Shown here: piece by piece, positions 56,640-64,000 of the stretch
Layout: every line of letters starts with the position of its first letter
Numbering within the stretch: the stretch's first letter is position 1
Assembly (NCBI GenBank): GCA_033675265.1
Contig: JAUJYZ010000644.1
Coordinates: 62,001-126,000 of the forward strand
Length of the DNA stretch: 64,000 bases
Direction: 5' to 3'
Origin: Actinostola sp. cb2023
Taxonomy: Eukaryota; Cnidaria; Anthozoa; Actiniaria; Actinostolidae
Made by a program: the position numbers and the translations under genes
The notes under the pieces: model-generated
Seen by the model: the letters and a program-made list of their open reading frames with translations, nothing else
The model's database searches: none
What the model was told of the DNA's origin: nothing

Positions 56640-57965
56640 CTCCCACTCTACCGGTGATCCTATACCACTTACGTTAAACACTATTGTCCCACCCTACCGG
56701 TGATCCTATACCACTTACGTTAAACACTATTGTCCCACCCTACCGGTGATCCTATACCACTTACGTTAAACACTATTGTCCCACCCTACCGGTGATCCTA
56801 TACCACTTACCACTCACTCACGTTAAACACTATTGTCCCACCCTACCGGTGATCCTATACCACTTACCACTTACGTTAAACACTATTGTCCCACCCTACC
56901 GGTGATCCTATACCACTTACGTTAAACACTATTGTCCCACCCTCCCGGTGATCCTATACCACTTACGTTAAACACTATTGTCCCATGCACCCTACCGGTG
57001 ATCCTATACCACTTACCACTCACTCACGTTAAACACTATTGTCCCACCCTACCGGTGATCCTATACCACTTACCATTCACTCACGTTAAACACTATTGTC
57101 CCACCCTACCGGTGATCCTATACCACTTACCATTCACTCACGTTAAACACTATTGCCCCACCCTACCGGTGATCCTATTCCACTTACCATTCACTCACAT
57201 TAAACACTATTGTACCACCCTACTGGTGATCCTATACCACTTACCATTCACTCATGTTAAACACTATTGTACCATGCACCCTACCGGTGATCCTATACCA
57301 CTTACCATTCACTCACGTTAAACACTATTGTCCCACCCTACCGGTGATCCTATACCACTTACCATTCACTCACGTTAACACTATTGTCCCACCCTACCGG
57401 TGATCCTATACCACTTACCATTCACTCACGTTAAACACTATTGTACCATGCACCCTACCGGTGATCCTATACCACTTACCATTCACTCACGTTAACCACT
57501 ATTGTCCCACCCTACCGGTGATCCTATACCACTTACCATTCACTCACGTTAAACACTATTGCCCCACCCTACCGGTGATCCTATACCACTTACCATTCAC
57601 TCACGTTAACCACTATTGTCCCACCCTACCGGTGATCCTATACCACTTACCATTCACTCACGTTAAACACTATTGCCCCACCCTACCGGTGATCCTATAC
57701 CACTTACCATTCACTCACGTTAACCACTATTGTCCCACCCTACCGGTGATCCTATACCACTTACCATTCACTCACGTTAAACACCGTATTGTACCATGCA
57801 CCCTACCGGTGATCCTATATATACCACTTACCACTCACTCACGTTAAACACTATTGTCTCACCCTACCGGTGATCCTATACCACTTACCACTCACGCTAA
57901 ACACTATTGTCCCTCCCTACCGGTGATCCTATACCACTTACCACTCACTCACGTTAAACACTGAT
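56640..57965 (+). repeat. 46/57-bp minisatellite, ~25 copies
   Basis: Unit CTATTGTCCCACCCTACCGG, TGATCCTATACCACTTAC, then either CGTTAAACA (46 bp) or CATTCACTCACGTTAAACA (57 bp). Short units lie at the left, long ones at the right; some have an added ATGCACC. Confidence 0.94.
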
Positions 57966-58777
57966 CAGCACGCGCATGCGCATCTCATTTGTGACTCCTT
58001 CGGTTCCGGACTAATGACAAGAACAGCCGACAAAACATCACACCATGTTTTGTAAAACAATGTTTTAGTCTAGCGATGTTTTACGAAATGTTTTATGGAT
58101 GTTTTATAATTACCGTTGTATAGTACATTATCCTTTCTGCTGCCTTATTAGCATTAAGGTATGGGTAGGCCCTCCCTGTCGAATAACCAACAGGGAGTAG
58201 CACGGAGTGCTAATAAGTCAGCCAAAGTAGGGGTGGGGTGGGGGGGGGGGGGGGGGGGGTGGGACGACTTTACTCTTACTTCCGAACGTTGCGAACAGAC
58301 GCCTTTGCATAATTAAGTTGGTCTTAAATAATGCTAATGACGTCATCATAAAGTATCATGAATATTCAATGAAGTTTGAATAGTGTTGACAACCTTTCAT
58401 GTCATATTCTTTTCGCGCTGCAATTATTGTGGAATTTCAGTATATTTACAAGACCAATAGTTAATTGGAAATGCAACATGTTATAGAATTATATTTATGT
58501 CAATAAAAACACCTCAAAACAGCAAGAAAACCAAAGTGACAGATTTAACATTTACTAATCAATTTCTTTACAACATTCAATAATAATTGTATACAAATAT
58601 TTTAAAGATTTATCCATTACAATTTATAACATTTCTAATAATATACATGAAAAAAATACTCGATTCTGATTGGCTTAGAGCAGTGCAGTTGAAAAGTAAT
58701 TTGCACTGCAGTGCAAATTACCTTTAATATGCACTGCAGTGCAAATTACTTTTTTTTTCATGAATATTATTAATTGG
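57966..58777. other. Intergenic sequence, poly-G tract
   Basis: G-rich run (GGGGTGGGG... near 58231-58260). GATTCTGATTGGCTTAGAGC near 58664, followed by a TTTGCACTGCAGTGCAAA palindrome used twice. No gene. Confidence 0.55.
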
Positions 58778-58940
58778 TAATCATATGATTTCTCGTTCAA
58801 TTTGAAATAATTTGCACTCGTGTGTTTTTCAAAGAGCTCAAATTGCACTCGCCCTACGGGCTCGTGCAATTTTGATACTCTTTGAAAAACACACTCGTGC
58901 AAATTATTTCCAAATTGAACTCGAAACCGTATGATTACCT
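58778..58940. mobile_element. Palindromic MITE
   Basis: GGTAATCATATGATTTC and TTCAATTTGAAATAATTTGC are mirrored across a GCCCTACGGGC centre by GCAAATTATTTCCAAATTG and GAAACCGTATGATTACC. TTTTTCAAAGAG / CTCTTTGAAAAA also pairs. Confidence 0.78.
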
Positions 58941-59007
58941 CTACATAAACCAACTAAATTATAAAAATATTACATTGCTATTCATTTTTTATTTATTTCA
59001 AAACTAC

Positions 59008-59013
59008 TTTATT
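59008..59013 (-). promoter_or_regulatory. Poly(A) signal of the PARP-domain gene
   Basis: AATAAA on the minus strand (CAACAATAAAGTAG), 80 bases beyond the stop; two further AATAAA/AATAAA-like hexamers follow within 20 bases. Confidence 0.7.
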
Positions 59014-59092
59014 GTTGTACTGATTGATACAACCTCCACTATATAAACATGTAATAAGCCCTTTCAAGAATATGTATGAGTAGACAGTGGTT

Positions 59093-59358
59093 TTAATAAC
59101 AATAGTCCCCACTAGCTTGTCCATAATAAACAATATATGATGGTAGAATGTGATGGGAATTAAAAATGACCAATTCCTTGTTGTCAGGGGAGGTGTGAGA
59201 ATCATGTCCTGCCTGTAAGGGTTCTCCATGGATGAGATTGGTGCATCGATAAACTCGTCCAGGAAGTACCTGGCAAAGTAACAGTTTTGATGCACCCTTG
59301 ATGTATTCCATGGAATATGAGGGATATTCACTGAAATATACACCTCGACCATACCAAC
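59093..59358 (-). CDS. PARP-domain gene, last exon
   Basis: Acceptor TTGTTTAG at 59359-59360; 88 codons after the split codon. Contains WYGRGVYFSEYPSYSMEYI, KLLLCQVLPGRVYRC and KELVIFNSHHILPSYIV, then stop. Confidence 0.92.
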
Positions 59359-61991
59359 CTAAACAATTAATAATAACAAAGTTAGTAATGTAGTTTGTAA
59401 GGTTTCATCAAGCGTAAAAAGACTCAGAAAAATACTGAGCCCAGACGGGATATGAACCCGTGATCTCCTGGACACCAGGCCATGTTGCATGTGACAAATA
59501 GTCCCTTTTCGCATTCACAGATCTCGTTGTAAAACCGCTGTACTTATTGACAACATACGCATTTGTACAGGGTTAGCCTCGAGTCAGTGTAAATTATTCA
59601 CAAATATCAACAAGAACACGATAAAATGTTGACATAAAACAATAGAAACATTTTTGAATTGCACGGACTGTTTTCTGAATCGAGGCTAAGCCTGTACAAA
59701 TGCGTCTTTTGTCAAGGACAGCGGTCATCTCTAAACAACGCGAAACTGGAGTATTGTTTTACTGCTTATCTTGTACATAGAAACACTGCAAAACAACATT
59801 TAGCCAGAGAGGCAAGGGCGGCCGAGTGGTGAGAGCCTCGGTCTGTCACCTCTGTGTCCTGGGTTCGATTCCCGGATCGACCTGGAATCACATGTTTGTC
59901 AGTTCGTTCTCTCCCTTGCTTCGAGGGTTTTTCTCCGGGTAATCTAGTTTTCCTCCCTCAGCAAAAACGAACTGACAAACATTGAGAGATACAGTAGAAT
60001 TAGAAGTTTCAGTAACCAGAAATGTTATTACCAAGTTCTCTCTTCGCGTGGATCACAACTATCTATAACTCAAAAACGAACTAGTGAGCTGAAAGTTGTA
60101 TGCATAGAATATTAGAATGTTGTGGTAGTGTGTGTGTGAGTACAGTGTCCCCCAATTAGTGCGCATGCGCTAAGATACATTGAACACTTAAGTAAACAGT
60201 TCTTTATTTTATTTATTTATTGTCAATTGTGAATTTTGCTAGCAGTTGGCACTTCTGAGGAAACTAAGTCAACAATGTGTAATAATAAGGGACCGGTCAT
60301 TAAATATCGGGAGGGGGGGGGGGGAGGGCTGGAGGAGAAATGATAAAAAGGGGGGGGGGGGTCTTCGAATTTTCTGAGAGCGAACAGACAGAAATAAATA
60401 ACTCTTGGAGAACGCTGGAAATAGCATTTCCGAGCCTCTAGATTTCAAAATTTTCTGGGGGAGCATGCCCCCCATACCGGCTCACGCCTACGACGCTCGC
60501 TACGCGTCTCCCCCTCCGCTTGGCCTTTGCTACGGCCCTGGTTCACTTTTGTGGACCAGCAAAAAAAAGGCTAGCTAATGACGCTCCTGGCGTCAAGAAA
60601 CACCGGGCCTGGACAATTATAATCAGTTGACTCTGATGGAGAATATATACCTTGAAAGAGCTTTATGATTATCCACCCCCCTTTGTAAAATCCTAGATCC
60701 GCCCATACTTGTATAATGTTATTTTCAGTATTTTTGTCCTTTTAAAAATTCACTACTAGTTAAAAAATCGAATAACTAATTAACTCAATACACAGATTAT
60801 AAATCCCTACACCAAGATATCATTCACATCCACAAAATATATTTTTGACAGTTAGGATTTGTTTTCCTCGGGCGTAGGTCCTTGTGGTGGAGCAAAAAAA
60901 CTCTTGCTTGAACCGATGGAAAAAGTACCTGTGCGACAATGGTGAAACCTATACACCGAATTCATAATGGCGTACATTCAGTTTTAGTTTGGCAATATGA
61001 TACGTTTCTGGTACAAATGATCACTGTCATCTAAAATAAACACTTTGCTGTAGACAAAATATCATCGGAGTTATGACAGATCATGAATAGAGAGTTGTAT
61101 GTATTCTTCAAGTGAGTCCTCACCAGCGTTGTTTTGGTGCAATTTCACAATTTCAAATGTTGATATCTTCTCAAGGATTTATTATTTGGTTTCAAAACAC
61201 ACATATGGTATTTAGATGATCACATAAATATTCTATCAAATATTTACTTTTCCCAAAATGATATTATTATTATTATTATTGTTATATTTTTTGGCTTTTA
61301 TGCAAATTAGAAGCAGCCAATTATGAATTCGGTCTATAACAGATAGCTAGAACCTGATCTGAGTGTTTTTCAAATGAATGGGCACAGAAGGGGGGGTCTT
61401 GAAATTTTTACCAATTTCAAAGGGGGGTTTTCAGATTTTTTTTGCATTTAAGAGGGGGGTCCGGAAACAAAAACCTAAAAAATGACTTTCTCCTCCAGCC
61501 CCCCCCTCCCCATATTTAATGACCGGTCCCTAAGTAGCTATTTCTAATTAATTATCGATAGGTGCTAGAAGTTCTTCGGCCATCCCATTATTTTATCAAA
61601 TGTAGGAAGGAAACTTTTCATTTCTGTGGGTCCATCCAAGCCATATATAATGGCTCTTTTTGGATTTGCCACAGCAATTTATGTTTGTAGAGAAGCAAAC
61701 AAAGACTGTCTATTTGACCCTATAGTGCATGTATTCATTTACCAGTATCAGTAGCATGATCAAAGTTTGAGTCACCAGGTTCTCTAAAGCCTGTCTCTGA
61801 TATAGAAGGTATGTTCTCTTCTTTGGTTCCATGGAATGCCAAGACTGAATAAGTTTCATTCTCTCCTCTCATCTCCCTCAGCGTCTGTTGTGCCTTCTTG
61901 AACCTCTTTATTAATGATGAGTTGACGAGGTACTCAACTTTTGTGACTCGATAGTTATCTTTAATGTCCACAAGACGATAAAACTGGGACT
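59093..61991 (-). CDS. PARP-type ADP-ribosyltransferase, C-terminal part (two exons)
   Basis: Join of minus exons 61991-61743 and 59358-59093. They meet in phase 1 to read ATDTG-WYGRGVYFSEYPSYS without a break and end at a TAG/TAA-type stop at 59093. The H-Y-E triad of PARP enzymes is visible: FHGT (His), GVYF (Tyr) and KELVIF (Glu). The end is GHDSHTSPDNKELVIFNS then ILPSYIVYY. This predicts transfer of ADP-ribose from NAD+ to proteins. Keeping the Glu fits, but does not prove, chain-forming activity. The subfamily cannot be named because upstream domains are outside the window. Confidence 0.9.
59429..59530 (-). mobile_element. tRNA-derived SINE fragment (minus)
   Basis: Minus strand GGAGATCACGGGTTCATATC carries a B-box-like GGTTCATATCC and is followed by CCGTCTGGGCTCAG. 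No full tRNA fold. It lies in the PARP intron. Confidence 0.5.
59531..59810. repeat. Imperfect inverted repeat in the PARP intron
   Basis: ACGCATTTGTACAGGGTTAG, then CCTCGA (59558-59582) faces TCGAGGCTAAGCCTGTACAA, then ATGCGT (59681-59706). About 25-base arms enclose 100 bases; probably a MITE. Confidence 0.6.
59811..59995 (+). mobile_element. tRNA-derived SINE (plus)
   Basis: GGCGGCCGAGTGGTGAGAGC is an A-box region and GGGTTCGATTCCCGGATCG a B box, spaced as in tRNA. The body continues GTCAGTTCGTTCTCTCCC, TTTTTCTCCGGGTAATC and TTTTCCTCCC, then GAACTGACAAAC, which is inverted against GTTTGTCAGTTC. Typical of tRNA-headed SINEs of marine invertebrates; family not named. Confidence 0.78.
60289..61530. 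mobile_element. Harbinger-like TIR element, 1,242 bp
   Basis: GGGACCGGTCATTAAATAT at the left is exactly inverted at 61512-61530. TAA lies on both outer flanks (3-bp duplication). Inner TIRs are G-rich (GGGAGGGGGGGGG, GGCTGGAGGAGAAA). It contains the inverted copy of 11100-11260. No transposase frame. The 3-bp TSD fits the PIF/Harbinger group. Confidence 0.75.
60395..60545 (-). repeat. Inverted copy of the 11100-11260 repeat
   Basis: Landmarks CTTGGAGAACGCTGGAAATA, GCATTTCCGAGCCTCTAG, ATTTCAAAATTT, GCTACGGCCCTG. Confidence 0.68.
61743..61991 (-). CDS. PARP-domain gene, penultimate exon
   Basis: Acceptor TCTTGCAG at 61992-61993 and donor G|GTAAAT at 61742; 249 bases. Contains SQFYRLVDIKDNYRVTKVE, the helical segment KRFKKAQQTLREMR, then LAFHGTKEENIPSISETGF and FREPGDSNFDHATDTG. 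Confidence 0.92.
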
Positions 61992-62117
61992 CTGCAAGAC
62001 ATAGACATAAACATAGAGTTTGTTAGATGAAGTTTAAGAATCTATTTTTCTGCATATTTTTGGGTAACATTCACTTGTAAATTTAAAATATTTAATAAAT
62101 ATAAAATATTTAACTTG

Positions 62118-64000
62118 TAAAGGTGCAAGCAAGTCATGGTGCAAGCAAGTCATGGTGCAAGCAAGTCATGGTGCAAGCAAGTCATGGTGCAAGCAAGTCA
62201 TGGTGCAAGCAAGTCATGGTGTAAGTCATGGAGTGAGCAAGTCATGGTGTAAGCAAGTCATGGTGCAAGCAAGTCATGGTGTAAGCAAGTCATGGTGCAA
62301 GCAAATCATGGTGTAAGCAAGTCATGGTGCAAGCAAGTCATGGTGTGAGCAAGTCATGGTGTAAGCAAGTCATGGTGCAAGCAAGTCATGGTGTAAGTCA
62401 TGGTGTGAGCAAGTCATGGTGTAAGCAAGTCATGGTGCAAGCAAGTCATGGTGTAACTCATGGTGTAAGCAGGTCATGGTGCAAGCAAGTCATGGTGTAA
62501 GTCATGGTGTGAGCAAGTCATGGTGTAAGTCATGGTGTAAGCAGGTCATGGTGCAAGCAAGTCATGGTGTAAGTCATTGTGTGAGCAAGTCATGGTGCAA
62601 GCAAGTCATGGTGCAAGCAAGTCATGGTGCAAGCAAGTCATGGTGCAAGCAAGTCATGGTGCAAGCAAGTCATGGTGTGAGCAAGTCATGGTGTGAGCAA
62701 GTCATGGTGTGAGCAAGTCATGGTGCAAGCAAGTCATGGTGCAAGCAAGTCATGGTGCAAGCAAGTCATGGTGCAAGCAAGTCATGGTGCAAGCAAGTCA
62801 TGGTGCAAGCAAGTCATGGTGTGAGCAAGTCATGGTGCAAGCATGTCATGGTGTGAGCAAGTCATGGTGCAAGCAAGTCATGGTGCAAGCAAGTCATGGT
62901 GCAAGCAAGTCATGGTGCAAGCAAGTCATGGTGCAAGCAAGTCATGGTGCAAAGCAAGCAAGTCATGGTGCAAGCAAGTCATGGTGCAAGCAAGTCATGG
63001 TGCAAGCAAGTCATGGTGTGAGCAAGTCATGGTGCAAGCACGTCATGGTGCAAGCAAGTCATGGTGTGAGCAAGTCATGGTGTGAGCAAGTCATGGTGTG
63101 AGCAAGTCATGGTGCAAGCAAGTCATGGTGCAAGCAAGTCATGGTGTAAGCAAGTCATGGTGCAAGCAAGTCATGGTGTGAGCAAGTCATGGTGTAAGTC
63201 ATGGTGTGAGCAAGTCATGGTGTAAGTCATGGTGTGAGCAAGTCATGGTGTAAGCAAGTCATGGTGTGAGCAAGTCATGGTGCAAGCAAGTCATGGTGTA
63301 AGCAAGTCATGGTGCAAGCAAGTCATGGTGCAAGCAAGTCATGGTGCAAGCAAGTCATGGTGTAAGCAAGTCATGGTGTAAGCAAGTCATGGTGTAAGCA
63401 AGTCATGGTGTGAGCAAGCAAGTCATGGTGCGAGCAAGTCATGGTGCAAGCAAGTCATGGTGCAAGCAAGTCATGGTGCAAGCAAGTCATGGTGCAAGCA
63501 AGTCATGGTGCAAGCAAGTCATGGTGCAAGCAAGTCATGGTGCAAGCAAGTCATGGTGCAAGCAAGTCATGGTGTGAGCAAGTCATGGTGCAAGCAAGTC
63601 ATGGTGTAAGCAAGTCATGGTGTAAGCAAGTCATGGTGCAAGCAAGTCATGGTGTAAGCAAGTCATGGTGCAAGCAAGTCATGGTGTGAGCAAGTCATGG
63701 TGTAAGTCATGGTGTGAGCAAGTCATGGTGTGAGCAAGTCATGGTGTAAGCAAGTCATGGTGTAAGCAAGTCATGGTGTGAGCAAGTCATGGTGCAAGCA
63801 AGTCATGGTGTAAGCAAGTCATGGTGCAAGCAAGTCATGGTGCAAGCAAGTCATGGTGCAAGCAAGTCATGGTGCAAGCAAGTCATGGTGCAAGCAAGTC
63901 ATGGTGTGAGCAAGTCATGGTGCAAGCACGTCATGGTGCAAGCAAGTCATGGTGTGAGCAAGTCATGGTGTGAGCAAGTCATGGTGTGAGCAAGTCATGG
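62118..64000 (+). repeat. 16-bp minisatellite running off the window (~118 units)
   Basis: Unit TGCAAGCAAGTCATGG with TGTGAGCAAGTCATGG, TGTAAGCAAGTCATGG and a 12-bp TGTAAGTCATGG form. It starts about 125 bases upstream of the PARP penultimate exon (minus sense), so lies in the next intron. The right end is not in the window. Confidence 0.97.

Noticed and set aside
58675..58953. 92-codon minus-strand ORF (MVYVEVIIRF...)
   Set aside because: It runs through a palindromic MITE and has no recognisable domain.
62476..63989. SWCKQVMVQASHG repeat frames
   Set aside because: A 16-bp period gives repeats of 48 bases that happen to be open; no other gene evidence.

Overview
This is eukaryotic DNA, most likely from a marine invertebrate animal. 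Coding sequence is split into short exons with GT/AG borders and long introns. The interspersed elements (Ty3/Gypsy, Penelope-like, tRNA-derived SINEs, many MITEs) are of animal type. The phylum cannot be fixed from the sequence; sponge, cnidarian or lophotrochozoan would all fit.

Two host genes are visible. The first fills most of the window on the plus strand (1624-45663). It is the C-terminal part of PAS-domain serine/threonine kinase (PASK): 15 well-supported exons plus one candidate 42-nt exon, joining in one continuous reading frame from PAS-type sequence, through a Ser-rich acidic linker, to a complete kinase domain and an acidic tail. The N-terminal exons lie upstream of the window. 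The second gene is on the minus strand at the right end. Two exons (61991-61743 and 59358-59093) encode a PARP-type ADP-ribosyltransferase catalytic domain and its stop codon; its upstream exons lie beyond the right edge. The two genes are convergent, with about 13 kb of repeats between their stop codons.

Layout: 1-1623, intron with a TIR-like element and a tRNA-like fragment. 1624-2996, two PAS exons. 3030-6064, a 3-kb (TTAC)n array. 6978-7176, exon 3. 7500-9365, a 55-bp minisatellite split by a palindromic element. 9726-13176, a candidate microexon, nested TIR elements and exon 4. 13312-16180, a 78-bp minisatellite invaded by a 917-bp Mutator-like element. 16358-21939, exons 5-7 with a dead Gypsy copy between exons 5 and 6. 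21940-38270, a 16-kb intron with a mariner-type MITE, a dead Penelope-like element, a 39-bp minisatellite of about 6 kb split by a Gypsy element with matching 161-bp LTRs, a 49-bp minisatellite and a 24-bp minisatellite carrying AATAAA in nearly every unit. 38271-45663, the kinase exons. 45666-46540, a 24-bp repeat starting just after the PASK stop. 47348-57965, 31-bp, 39-bp AT-rich and 46/57-bp arrays plus a tRNA-like gene. 59093-61991, PARP exons around a 1.24-kb TIR element. 62118-64000, a 16-bp minisatellite running off the window.

About 24 kb (over one third) is tandem repeat, in some fourteen unrelated families. Most lie in PASK introns and several touch exon borders. The most interesting signals are: the tandem duplication of the exon 13 end together with its 5' splice site; the poly(A)-hexamer array ahead of the kinase exons; hammerhead-ribozyme-like cores with compensating stem II changes; and the young Gypsy and hAT-like insertions.
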